Source of the DNA: Rhyacichthys aspro
Lineage: Eukaryota > Chordata > Actinopteri > Gobiiformes > Rhyacichthyidae
Direction of reading: 5' to 3'
Assembly: GCA_036850595.1 (NCBI GenBank)
Contig: CM072165.1
Location: forward strand, 10,550,109 to 10,614,108
DNA length: 64,000 bases
The notes under the pieces are model-generated. The model made no database searches. It was not told the DNA's origin and saw only the letters and a program-made list of their open reading frames with translations. The position numbers were made by a program, and so were the translations under genes. Shown one piece after another: positions 24,332-37,100 of this stretch. How positions within the stretch are numbered: position 1 is the first letter of the stretch; every line of letters starts with the position of its first letter.

Positions 24332-27300
24332 ATGGAAGAGCCAGACACGGGCGGAAGAGAGCCCGTGGACCTCCGCCGTGCCGAGCAGCCTGAGCTGCTC
24401 TCATTAATAATAAGCGGAGAGGAGGAAGCGACGCGAGAGGACAGTGACTTGGGAGGTAAACTGTTGTTATTCTCGGTGTTTGCCACTACACAGTGAGTGT
24501 GTGTGGCTGTCAAGCCACGGCCATTGTCAGACAGCCAGTTAATCCGCGTCAGGGACAATGCCATAGAGCAGCATGGCCCCTATGTCTGTGTGGCTCCTAT
24601 AAACAAAGGCTCAACAGCACGCAGGCAGGCGGACCGCAGCACACGGCTGCCACCTAGCGGCAGTTCCTCACGGTCAATGCCAAAACCATATCGATTATTG
24701 GTAAAAATGACCCACATACCGAGAGCAAATGACATTTACAGAACTGAATAAATGAAGCTGTAGTGTAGTCGGCTGAAGCTTTATGTGCAGCAATACTAGG
24801 GGTAAAAGAATAGGGAAAAAAACATTATTTTTCAGATATTTGCCATGGGAAAAAATAATAATAATAATGACCAGTATCTTTACTTGTGTTCCTCTCAGAT
24901 GGAGACCGTCTTGCCAATGGCCATGTTGAGGATATGTTGGCCAAATCTCCAGGCACTAGTTACTGGAGCATCGCAGAGGGCCCTGATCACCCACTCCTCA
25001 TTCCTATCGCCCCTGGTCCCTCTGGAGGTAAAACCAGGGTCCCGAGGGTCTCACGTCAGGGCCACAGCCGTATCCCTGGGCGGGACCACCGGCGGTACTA
25101 CCATGAATACTGGCGCAGTGAGTACCTGATGGACTTTGACCCCCAGAGACAGGGGATGATCTGCATGGTTTGTGGCAGCTCCCTGGCCACACTGAAGCTC
25201 AGCACCATCAAGAGGCACATCAGGCAGAAGCACCCAGACTCCCTGCTGTGGAGCGTTGCGGACAAGGAGGTGATCCGCTCCGGCTGGGAGAGCCACCTGA
25301 GTGTGGGTGGAGGTCAGGGGTCGTACGGCTCTGCAGCTGAGTCGTCTGCTCAAGAGGAGGAGCTGTTGATATCCAGCACGCCTGCTGCTGGTGGGTAGCA
25401 GTGCTTTTCTCTACACCTCACACTTGGTGGCAGTGTGACTTTGTGCTGACACTAGGCTGGTGATGTAATGCTGTAGTAAGGAGGCATAGGCTGTACAGAG
25501 CAAACTGTGCCTGGACATTTCTGCAAATATTTACATTTCCAATTATTTAGAATTTCACACATTTACTGTAATAAACCCAAGTGGAAATGTGGAGTCCTCA
25601 GTAACAGTAGAGCAGCCTTTAGATTCTATTTTGTGACAAAAACTACCCTCAAGTATACTAATTTATATACTAATTTATATATTTATATTCAAGTATATTT
25701 ATTTTTATTCATGTTTGACTTGCTCAGTGTAGTTGGATGGACAAGTTGTGTAATAGATGACCTACATTTATTTTCAGTTGCAGTGACGGATGATGCAATG
25801 CCTCTGGAGCTCCCCCAGGAACAGCCCCCCAGTCCACTGCCCTGCCCCGGGGAAGAGGAAGCCCCTCTGCCCAAAGAAGAAGAGTTAGCTGGACCATTAT
25901 CCCAGACTTTAGAGCGCTACCTGAACGACTCTCTGCACGCCTGGTTCCGCCAGGAGTTCCTTATGAAGTACGAGGCAGAGGCCGGCAGGCTGCAGTGCAT
26001 GGTCTGCGGGGCCGAACTCCCCTCGCTCCACCTGGACCACATAAAGAGGCACGTGCTGGACATCCACCCCAACTCTCTGGTCTTCAGCTCAGAAGAGAAG
26101 CACTGCATCCTTCAGGCCTGGGCTCAAACGCACGGTGAGAATATGGCACTTTTTGACAATTATCTGTCCGTTTTGAGGGTGTGTAATTACTTGCTAATGC
26201 CTACCAGGAAAATTGACAGTCATATTGAAACTTTGCTAATGTAACTAAATGACTATTACTATGGTTTATAATTGATTAGCTAAATGTTATTTCAAAACGT
26301 AACCCATGTTTATTATTTTCTGTTTCCTGTGACAGAAGAGTCCCAAAACCCAATCATATCAGAGCCCACCACCAAAGAATCTGGCGAGGACTCCTTTGCT
26401 CAGGAGGAGAAGGCCATCCGGGTGAAGTCCAACCCACGTCCGGAAGAAGATGGCACCTTAACTCAGGACACTTGTCTAATCGGAGAGGACGGGGAAATCG
26501 GAGCGCCACAGCAGGGACCCCAGCCCCTCCGCCAGCCCAGGAGGAAGCGTCTGCGCGGGGGCGACCCGTGGCGGCTGCGTCTGGACTATCTGGTGGCCTA
26601 CGGGCCTCAGGGTAGGGGCACATACTGCATGGTGTGTTCTCAGGTCATGCATGAAACCAAGGTCAGCAGTTTCCGGCGCCACATCCAGGAGTGTCACCCC
26701 GAGACCACGACCCTGAGCAGACAAGAGAGAGAAGCCATGGCCGCTGCCTGGACCAAAGATTACTCCAACGACAGTGCACAAAGTCAGGAGGGTGAGGTTA
26801 TCCATTTGAGTACCTTCAAATTAAATGTGCTTTATTCAGTATTTAAACCCTAGGGTTCAGTATTTTGTGGAATGGTAGGAAGAAAAAGTAAAATGTCCAG
26901 TAAAAATAATAACCAAACTAAAAACATTGTTCTTTGGGAGGGTTTGTATCAAAATTATTTTCAGCTTTGATTTGTTCCTTTTTACAGTCACTCTCTAGAG
27001 TCATTATATAGTAAGTAGATCACCTCTGATAATGTCCTGGAAGGGAATAGTGACTCTGAAAAAGCACAAATGATCACTACGTCTTAGCTCTTGCAGAGTT
27101 TATGAAATGCAGTCCAACTGTAGTAATGACTACAAAAGCAAAGCTCTGAGTATTTGGACGAAGCGCAACCTCTTTCTTACTCCTGCTCTCCTTGTTTGAA
27201 CAGAAATTATTCAGGGCAAAGCCGATGTCCTGGATCCAGATGGGACGAATGAGGACAGCTCCCCTGACGTCCAAACAGCCGGTAAGCGCTTGAAAAAGGA

Positions 27301-27667
27301 GGAGGACGCAAGAGGGGGAACGGGCAAAGCTGTGGCCCCCCGACACAGCCATTACCCCGGGAAGGACCAGCGCAGGAACTATCAGACACGCTGGCGGACC
27401 GAGTTCCTAATGGACTACGACTGCCACAGACACGGCCTCATCTGCATCGTGTGCGGGGCCACTCTGGCCACGCTGAAGGTCAGCACCATCAAGAGGCACA
27501 TCCAGCAGGTGCACCCTCACTCACTCTTCTACAGCGTCGACGAGAGGCAGCAGGCCCTGCTCAGCTATGGCCAGAGCGCCCTGCAGTTTAGCCACTCCGA
27601 AGACTGCTTCTCCCAGGACCACGGGCACACCGATCCAGCACTCGCCCCAGATCACTTTGGCACTTAA
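24332..27667 (+). CDS. zfta: ZFTA, zinc finger translocation-associated protein (C11orf95 homologue)
   Basis: Coding exons: 24332-24455, 24899-25390, 25778-26134, 26336-26791, 27204-27667, giving 630 aa (human about 678). All four introns are phase 1, so exons 2 to 4 are exchangeable modules with one finger each, and the fourth finger is in the last exon. Fingers (CX2CX14HX4H): Cys130/133-His148/153, Cys279/282-His297/302, Cys422/425-His440/445, Cys557/560-His575/580. Each is preceded by a conserved WRxEYLMDFD-like segment. Fingers 1 and 4 share the SSLATLKLSTIKRHIRQKHP-type sequence characteristic of ZFTA; 2 and 3 are more divergent. The N terminus and linkers are acidic. ZFTA is a nuclear chromatin-associated protein, known as the partner of RELA in human ependymoma fusions. 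It is head to head with the SPINDOC-like gene and tail to tail with rtn3. Confidence 0.93.
24645..24663 (-). promoter_or_regulatory. CTCF-like motif in zfta intron 1
   Basis: Read on the minus strand, CTGCCGCTAGGTGGCAGCC fits the vertebrate CTCF core (CCASYAGRKGGCRSY) with one mismatch. It lies about 190 bp into the first intron. This is a motif match only. Confidence 0.4.
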
Positions 27668-27867
27668 AGGGCTCCCAGTGAAGGGGACCTTGTTCAGGAC
27701 CATGGCCCTCCACTTAGTTCCACTGTAGTGTTTTTTCACAGTATGGTTGTTAAGATGGTTCAAAAATAGAAACTGTCAGTTTAGCTTCAGTTTGGGTCTG
27801 TCACAGAGGCAGCATTAAGCAGTGTACAAACTGAATCAGAGTCAGGAAAAGTGAGATTTAAACTAAA

Positions 27868-27873
27868 AATAAA
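27868..27873 (+). terminator. Candidate zfta poly(A) signal
   Basis: The first AATAAA downstream of the stop codon, 200 bp beyond it, is followed by a GT-rich GTGTGCATC stretch. A second canonical site at 29821-29826 would give a UTR of about 2.2 kb. Sequence alone cannot decide which is used. Confidence 0.35.
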
Positions 27874-27879
27874 AAGTGT

Positions 27880-30800
27880 GCATCTTCTTAAAGTTAACAG
27901 CATAACAGTGTTAATTAGATAGATATATATTAATTTCATAAGAAACACATAGATAAAATGCATAAAAGACTGTTTAAAATAATTGTCTCTTCAAGTACTA
28001 AGTGTTACAATAGAGAGGATATTGAGAAGTGTGAGGATTGTAGTTCTAGTGCACTAAATATACACAAGGCCATTTTTTCCTCTGTTTACAGGGGGAGAGC
28101 TTGACTTAAATGGAACATCCTTAAAAGTGACGATATTACCAGTTGCACTCCATTTAAACGGCTTGAGCTGCTATAAGGTATTCTACGGGTATACACCGAG
28201 TGTGTTGTAGAGGTGATCAGCAAAGGGGCACATTCCTGATTCGATGCAGAAACACGGCCGTATAATGCACTGTACATTCTAATGGCTAATTAGATCTACT
28301 TTGTACACTGCTGCTCTGACTCTGGCCACTCCCCAGACAGAGGCCACAGCACTGACAGTCATCTACTACCCCTAATACAATCACCAACCATCATTATAAG
28401 GAGGATTTCATTATTTATTAAAGTGGGTCTTAAAGGAAGCCTGGATGTGAAAGCACTGTTGAGGCTAAAATGGCAGCTAGCAGTAGTTTCTTATGAGTTC
28501 AGATTATTCTCACGAAAGGTACATGTGATATAAATAATGAACGGAATATATTTTGTGTATATAATATTGATCTAAAATGAAAATATTAGGGCTGGTGCTA
28601 ACTGTTATTTTAGCGTCTTAAACAGCAGTTCTCTCAGCTCCAGAATCACAGGCTGCCGATAAATAGAAAAGCCCATTTGTCTCTTTGATGAAATGCTTTT
28701 GTGAAATGTCCTTATATAGTGTCAGAATCTAAGAAGCGCATCGGAAAATACCCCGCCACATTTCCCAGAAGCATTTTGGAACGAGCAGACAAACATAACT
28801 CTATTTTCTATTTATTGAAAGATGCATTTTTATCACTTCATCCCACACAGTTCTCCCATTTTGTTTTTGTTTTTTACCTAAATCCAGGGCTGGTTTCTGA
28901 TAGGTCCCAAGTCCTGTCCTCTCAGGAAGTTTGAGGAGTGTTTGGTGAGTTAGCTGAAGACAACACAGCAGCACTTTTTTGCCCCTAAACCCCAGCTTTT
29001 ACCCCACAACTGAACGAAACAGATGTTTTTTGCTGAAGACAATGAATGGCACAGAGCGGCCAGCGATGTTGCATCTGTTTAACGCTTGTTTACATCCTTT
29101 CTGGTGAGATACGTTATTTCCGATTCGTTCTCAAACACGGCACGCCAGAGCTGCACAGACCAATTGTACATAATGTTCCTTTGTACCAGCACTTTTTCTG
29201 CACCTGCTTTCTACGAATTGTGTTTGTAATTACAGCGTGTCCATATTTTCTACTTTGAACAGTCCGAATTCTTCTCTAAGCAGCTTGTTCTCCGTTTTCT
29301 TCAGCATTGTTTCAGTTTTCCATTCACTGTACAAAGTTTATGCAAAAAAAAAAAAATCAATGTTACTTCAATGCTATATGACGAAAAGGGTCTTCTTTAA
29401 CTGCAAATGTAACTCAGGGATTGTGCTTTTACAAAAAATAATGCCAGGATTTCACTGATGACAATGATATTTTGGACAATTATAATGAGGAGATTTTGCA
29501 AAATAATGCAACCAAAAACTGCAGCGTTGAAGCTATAGCACCTTAATCTATAATACAAGTACTCTGTATTGTGGAAAATATTACTACATTTCAACTCTAT
29601 CACAGTTCATGCAGCATACACAAACTGCTGCATGAATTCTAAATTATAGGTTTGATGAAAAATGGTCCTGTCCTGGTTTCACGAAAAATTTAGGATCAAT
29701 CTAAAATGATCTATCAGAGCACTTAAAAAGTCATTTCCTGTCAAATGAATGATGGCTTTAGTGGATGTGAAATATAAGGAGGTGTGCGAATGTTTCTGCC
29801 CCCTGAATGATGATCCTTTCAATAAATTTTTCACAGTTTGGCTGCTTCTGGACATTTTCATTCGACATCTTTTGTGTGTGTTGTTTAGGCCTTTCTATTT
29901 TAATTCTATTACAAAACTGTTGTTTTACTTACCTATATGGTTTTCACCAGTCAAAACTACATCTATCATCTTGGTATATAAAAAATACATAGCCTCGACA
30001 TTATGCAAATGTATAGTCTCCATGTCATTTTCTGTGGTTCACATCAAGAAAGAGAAAGAATAGATCTACTGTATCAATGTATCAATATACTCAATGATGC
30101 ATCCTTTTTTGTATCCCACCTTAACTATATATTATTTTCTTGTGTGAATTCACAGCAGTACAATTGCACACAAGATTCTTTTAGTGTGGTAAAGATAAAA
30201 AGTTATGTAGTGGTTTTAATATACAAGTAACTGCTTACCTGACATTGCACTGGACAAAGCATTGTTGACAGCTGGTTAATTGACATGTCATACAGTTCAA
30301 GGCTTATTGGACCAAGTTTCTATAAACATAGTGTTATCAAATGAAAATGCTAATATTGCAGGACGCATATTGCAAAACAATGCAGAAACTCCAATGGCTA
30401 TGGGCCATATAGCACCTTGTCATATATTTTCCATTTCAATTGATAAACCTTTATTCATGTGATGTAGTGTTGATGAAAACAAGCTCCTAGAGTCTCTTCC
30501 ATCTGAGCCACTGAAGCGTCAAAGGAGTAGTGATGTAGAGCGTCATCACTGTAGAGCCTGGAGATTTATAGAGATTTACGGATGGATCTATAAAGCCATG
30601 ATTGGTCAACTTTTCTCATTTTTTTCCATTGCTGCCATAACAACCACTTGATATTGACTGCACACGACCCACTTAGAGCAACCTATTTGGGAGCATGAAC
30701 ATTCATTTTTTACTCAATGTTATCCACTGGGGTATTTGGACAGATGTAGGGTGTATCATTGACCATGTTACAAGGAAACAGGTTGGTTGTCTTCTTCAGT

Positions 30801-31170
30801 CAAGATGCCCAATTCCAGCCCAGTGCAAAGTCAAACACAGTTACAGCAAGCATGAACAAAGAATGATGTTAATGTACTTTACACTTATTCAATATTCAGA
30901 AGTATAAAATATAGATTCTATTATGTAAGACCCCATTGGCTCTAAATGGAGTCTGCATGTGACCAACTCTTAATGCCCTTAAACAGTGTCAGTCTATATT
31001 TAGACTGCTGTAATCCCCCTCCCTCCCACCCAAACAAATCTTATTTTACATATTTATGTGGACAATGTTATAATCTGCTGTTTCCCCCCCACTGACACTG
31101 GCATCCTGGGTAAATATTCCCTTCACAAACAAATCCAACAACAGTCAAAACAGTCAATCAGTCCTTTGAC
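27880..31170. other. Tail-to-tail intergenic region between zfta and rtn3
   Basis: AT-rich DNA of about 3.3 kb. It may include a long zfta 3' UTR on the left. The open frames seen on both strands are short and AT-biased with no recognisable protein. No structured RNA, no clear transposon and no promoter-like CpG cluster was seen. Confidence 0.5.
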
Positions 31171-31175
31171 GCATT

Positions 31176-31181
31176 TTTATT
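31176..31181 (-). terminator. Distal candidate rtn3 poly(A) signal
   Basis: TTTATT on plus, AATAAA on minus, about 3.0 kb past the rtn3 stop codon. Use of this site would make the interval to 34176, including the three-copy repeat at 31801-32340, part of a long 3' UTR. Confidence 0.3.
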
Positions 31182-31800
31182 AATTTCACTTCGACATCAG
31201 TACAGAGACCACAAACTTGTTTCAAATGTTTTCCTGCAACATCTTTCCCAAAGCTTTTAAAGTTTAAACAAAAAGTCATAGCTAATACAAAAACAGCTGA
31301 TGTTAGTGAACACCATCTAGATAACAGTAAAAGTCAAAATAAGACTCGTCAAGACAAAAAAATGTCACACGCGATCCTCGCACACAATCCCACTGATGGG
31401 CTGATGAGAACACGGGGGTAAAAGACATGCTTTAAATGGGTGAGTTTACTCAGATATTACACTATAGTGCCCCAGTTAGTCCGCAGTTAGCTGTTTTAAT
31501 GCATCTGGGTTAAGCTGCTGTTCATGCATGCTAATTACAACACAGCAGTAAATAAAGAGGTCAGACACACGGCCTCCAGGTCATTTAATTGGAAAATAGC
31601 AACCACGAGACGATAGTTATTATGTGGAAGTCTGCCTTTGTCAATCCTTCAAGAATATTTGCCATTTTGAAAATTTATAATATGTGGACATTTCAAAATA
31701 TGTGATAATACGTTGCGTGTAAGCTAGCTAGCTATTTCTTGTACTTTGCTAACTTTTCAATAGGTCCTGCTGTCTTTATAACTTAAATTCCAAAATAATT

Positions 31801-32340
31801 TTTCAGCATCTATAAAGTAAATATGAGGAATAGTTTTGAAATTTTTCGTTTGTAACAACTTTATTTTACCTATTCGAGTTTGAGGCCATGGTTGGATTCA
31901 ATATGGCAGTAAAAAGCTGTTTGACATATAGCTAGCATATGCAGTTCACATTCTAACGTAAATATGAGGAGTATTTTTGTAATTTCTAGATTGTAACAAC
32001 TTTATTTTGCCTATTAGAGTTCGGGGTCATAGTTAAATTTACGGCAGTAAAAAGTTATTTAACTTGTAGCTAGGTAGGTGTAGTGTATAGCTAGCTTAGG
32101 TTTGAAAACTAGCATATGGAGTTCACATTCAGAGCTAACCTATACCTGTAACTTTGCATTTTATTTATGCATATAACATTATATATAAGAAGTATTTTTT
32201 TGTAAATTTTCAACTGTAACAATTTTATTTTGCCTATTCGAGTTTGAGGTCATTAAAAAGTGTGTAGCTAGCTAGGTGTAGTGTACAGCTAGCCTGTTTG
32301 AAAGCTAACTTATGCAGCTTGTTTACATTCAGAGCTTTAA
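31801..32340. repeat. Three diverged tandem copies of a roughly 140-220 bp unit
   Basis: Each copy has the same order of blocks: a TATGAGGA-like or ATAAGAAG start, then GTAACAACTTTATTTTGCCTATTCGAGTTTGAGG-like sequence, CAGTAAAAAG or ATTAAAAAG, TAGCTAGC-rich sequence, then ATGCAGTTCACATTC-like sequence. The GTAACAA anchor occurs at about 31852, 31992 and 32215, so the spacings are 141 and 223 bp. Copies 2 and 3 share an extra GTAGCTAGGTAGGTGTAGTGTA-like segment. There is no coding potential and no terminal repeats. Confidence 0.7.
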
Positions 32341-33438
32341 ACTGTGGCTAAGTGTGTGATAGGAGGTTAATTAACAGCACATCCAATTATGTTTTTTTTT
32401 TTTACTTTATCCATGTGAATTGAGGTGTACAAGAAGCAAACCAGCAGTGAGACGACACACAGAAGAGCATGCATAGTCAGGAATATTGTATTGATGAATG
32501 GATCCTGCATTAAACAATGGGATGACGCGCTACTGCGACTGAGGGGACATCGTGGCAAACTCACTTTAGAGGAGAGGAATATGAAATGGACAGCGATACT
32601 AACATCTGTCGTTTTACTTCATTCTCTATACTCATCTCTTAAAACATATGTGGAGATGCGGTAGTAGTGCTAATATGACTTACTCAAAAACACCACCGAA
32701 ACAATCACAATAATCATAAAGAACAAAAATCCTGAATATGATACAAAGCCTAAATCGAGGGGCGTCCAGCTTCAACTATGACATGCGTTTAATGGCAGTC
32801 AAAAGAAAAATCGACAGACCTCTAGAGAATAATATGCACCCCAAAATCTGCTACGTTCCCAGCTACACTTTATTCACAGGTGCCCTCCCTAATGCTGATA
32901 CAGCCATTAAAAGCGCAGACCGAAGTTCACACGTTTGAATCCCAAAGTGGCCCCTAAAAAGCTTTTATTAGAATAAATTAAGCAACGAATGAATGAAATA
33001 CACTTGTGTAAAATGCCCATTGGTTTAAGCAGACATGGACAGACAGAGGTTTGGGGGACAATTTGGGATTCCAGGCTATGACCACAGATCAGGGAGTGTG
33101 TCTTATCTCAAACAAACAGGACTTTATCTCAAAAAAAAACAATAAGAGCTCCTGTTTAAATGTATGCTAAGTGACACTACGCCAAGCTAATAAGAGGTGA
33201 AAGCAGCCATCCTATAGGTATTATCAATAAGAGTAAGAAGTAGTGAGAAGAATCAAAATTTACAAGTGAATGTGAGACCTCAACACTGTGTGGCTAAAGG
33301 ACTGCTGTACGAGCTGGGATATAAAAAGCAAGGCTAATGTGATCCATACAGCAGAGCTTGTTGTAGTCTTAAGGTGTATATACAAAAAAAGAGGGTGAAC
33401 TAGACCAAATTATCACAGCTGGCTCAGTGTTCCAGTCC

Positions 33439-33444
33439 TTTTAT
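33439..33444 (-). terminator. Proximal candidate rtn3 poly(A) signal
   Basis: CTTTTATTTC on plus gives GAAATAAAAG on minus, followed in transcript direction by GACTGGAACACTGAGCC. It lies about 730 bp after the stop codon, a usual reticulon 3' UTR length, so it is my preferred main site. Confidence 0.45.
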
Positions 33445-34176
33445 TTCAACCTGCTCAGGGGTTTAGAAAAGAAAACATCAGTGCATTGCAGAAACTTATA
33501 CACAAATGCCTGTAATGGTGAAGGAAAACAACTCAACAACAGGCCAATCAGTAACAGCGAGCCCAAAACCGGCTTCTAACATTAACCAATAACTGCAGAG
33601 CAAGAGCAGGAAAAGACTAGTCACAATAGCATCCAACACGTTTGCTTTATACAATTTTTTTAAAACATTTTTATTTGTTTTTTTCTGGTCTAGCTTACCC
33701 AATCCATCTACCTTCAGGGAAATGTGTGGTTTTAAATACAGACATTCGCTTTTGTGTGACAAACAGCCATCCTCCATCCCCTGCTCACTGTACACAACCA
33801 AACCAGGTCATAGATTCAGTCTAGTTCACTGGACCCTGCCTCCGTTCCCTGTGGCACACCCGCAGACAGGCCGGGGTCAGCCGCGGCGTGACATCACTTC
33901 CTCACTAGCGATGCACTTCCTGTGCACAGGCACAGTTCTTTACTAATGCTCGAGTTAAGCTGCGCAGTAGTAGTAGTTTTGGAGTAGAATAGCTCAGATT
34001 TTCTACCTAGCGAGGTCAGTGGGACAGGGTGGTGGTCTGTGATCGGTGGAGGGGTGTGGGGTGACTTAGGCTGGGATAGGGCATAATAGAGAGGGGGCGG
34101 GGCAGGTATGGGGCTTAAGATGGTGATGTAAATGAGGATGGTGGTGATGTAAAGGTTTCTGGTTGGAGCTGGGTAA

Positions 34177-37100
34177 TCATTCAGTTTTAGTGCGCTTTAT
34201 AGCTCCAGGAAGTTTCTCTTGCAACCTGCGAGAAAAAAAGACATGAATACAATATCACAACTCTAAAAAAAATATACTGCCTAATTGTACATAAAAGAAC
34301 ACAACACGTTTTATAGTCCCTTCTGTAAGGGATATATACAATTCCTTGTATCCCATTTTAGCCTGCCACTGTCCCATTTCAGGGCACACTGAGATGGGAC
34401 ACTGGTGGAACAAGGGGCATAAATGGGACTAATGACAAACAACATGTACTAACTTGGCGATGGTGGAGTTGATCTGAGTGCGAGCCAGGTCAATGTACTG
34501 GTCAATCTGGGTCTGGAGAAAAGAAAAATGGTTCAGGTGATAAGTTATTTGAACCACTCTATTAACTAAACATGTTTAACCATACAACACTTTTCAATTT
34601 CCCTGTAAACACTTTAGTGGTTGATAGTGAAAGTCCAAATAGATCAGTCTCGTCTCATGCTGATGTTTGAACTTTAGCGTCTTATCTTGACCATGTCCAC
34701 ATTCCTAAAGGCAGTGATTGTCTGCCTTGAATTCTGGTTGTTATTCTGGTTTACAAGAAGTTGAACAGGTTTACTTAATTAAGTGGTTGGTATGTGTATG
34801 TGTGTGAGAGCACATTTACTTTCACCATAATAAATTTCATTATGACTATTAACAGTTGTGGAAATTCTGTCAGCCAGGCCAACATGTGTTCTCAAAATGA
34901 ATTGCCAAATCATAAATCAGGCTCAGCCTTATATGACTTAGTTTAAATTCTAGTCTAACTTTAGTGTTGAGTGCGCCTTAAAGCTTCAAACATTCTCAGT
35001 GGATTGTTGCCTGTCATATTTGGATGACTTCATGTTCAGCAGCTGGGCCTCAGAAAGCCTTCAGTGTCTGATAAAGACAGTGCTCATCAGTGAGCTCACC
35101 GCCTTTGGTCCACGGGTGAGGTCATAGTGGCATTAGTGTGGATACAATGATCACAAGAGCGTCACACTCACCTTGTTCTTTTCATAGACAGGAGGCACAG
35201 CGAAGAGCAGGATGTCAGCTGGAGGACAAGCACACATCAAATACATCAAAATATACTCATTTAATGTAATATAATATACATGAAAACAAAAACCATTATT
35301 TTCTGTGCTAGAGTTTCAATCTGCTCTTTCTTTCCGTTGGGTTCAGTATATATTCTGAATAGCTGCATTTATTAAAATGACTATTTGACGAAAGGAGAGT
35401 TATCCTGCTATAAAGATATGCAATCCTCTTACTAATGGTCTGGTATAGTTCTGGGCTGGTCTCCATGGAGCCAGCAGAGCAGAGGTCTAATGAAGAAGAA
35501 TCTAAATTGACTGACCAACAACCCCCTCGATACAAGCTCGGAGCAAGTGATCTGTGCTGTCAGCCCCTTGCACATCGCTCAAGTTCATGGCCTCATTCCT
35601 GAAACTACGATTTTATGGCAATGCTCGTTTACCATTTATTGCTGGATCGCCACAGAAGTTCTAAGTTTAGGATTTTAAATTTGAGAGAGTTGAAAATATA
35701 GTCTTTTTCACACTGCACAAGAACCCCTGTACATGACATTGGTGACATGGAGTGGTTCTTACCCAGGATGAGGATGGTAATGCCATTGAAGACTGCTCCT
35801 ACATAGGTTAGCAACCACATGACCACAGCCAGCTGCACAGAGGACACAAGAGACTAAGATGAGAAACTTTCATAACTGGATCCTGAACTTACACAAGCAC
35901 AATGTCAGGAAACACACAGTTAGTCTAAAATGTTGCACCACACAGTAGCAGTTTTCCGTTTTTAAATAAAGGCACATTAAGACCACAGTTTCATGACTTA
36001 TAACCACTTTGTTTGTTGAACTAAACACAGAAAACACAAATTAAAAAGTATTTAAAAGTAAATGTGGCCTGTGAGTAGAAATAGAAAGTGTGAGAAAATA
36101 TGTAAACTATTGGGATGATTTACTCCAGTGAGTAAGCTTCACCACACACACCCATGACCCAACCCTTCTGAGCTGTCACACAGACAAATCTGCTGGATTC
36201 ACCTGTTGGATTTGTTGCACCTGTTCAGGGTGGGGTACATGTTATCCTCTATGTATTTAACAGCACAGCAGTTTTCCAGTAATCAGAAAGCCAACTCAAT
36301 TTAAACTTCAATCACACCCACAGTTAATAATCAACCAACATATCAACTACACCGAGTACAGGTACTTAATTTTAATAACTTGCTTGCTTCTGATGCATTC
36401 TAAGGCTACTTTTCAGGGCAAAGGGCTGTTGGAGAGGCTAATTTAGAAGTAAAACAGATCAGACAGCAGGATGTTGTAAGGAAAGATCCAGATCAGACTC
36501 ACCTTAAGGGAGTCAACGAGGTCCTCAACCAGGAAGAGGCGGCTCAACTGCTTCAGTGCTCGGTTGATGTAGGTCAGACTGGCGTCCACGTGCTTGCGGA
36601 AAGTCTCGGGGGGAATGCTGACATCCTTTTCTATGAGCGATCTGCAGAGGGAACAGGACGTGAGCAAGGCTTAGCACTGCAGGAAAGCTTTGTCTAAAGT
36701 TGGCTGGATTGTTGATCGGTTGTTTCGGTCTTTGTTTCCTGAAAACTAAAGCCCTTGTATCACAACCAGTATCACAACCACTGCCAGTTTTGCATTAGAT
36801 GTCACACTGTTTGACATGACTACAGCTAGCGGATTAGAAACCTGTAAGGCTGTACAATTAGAGATGCTGAATGCATGGTAGGCTACAATTCTAAATCCAC
36901 ACACATAGCGTCAGTGAGCTTAAGCGCCATTTAAAAGAGCAATCAAGTTTGTATACAGTAGATCCAGTTTCAGTGTTGCAAAAACAGCTTGGGGTAAAGA
37001 GTTAGGATAGGCTTGTTTACACAGCCAACTAGCAAACCACTATGCCATACTATACTACTGTTATTACAGTATTTGCTGTGGTTGTCCTAAATTTCTGACA

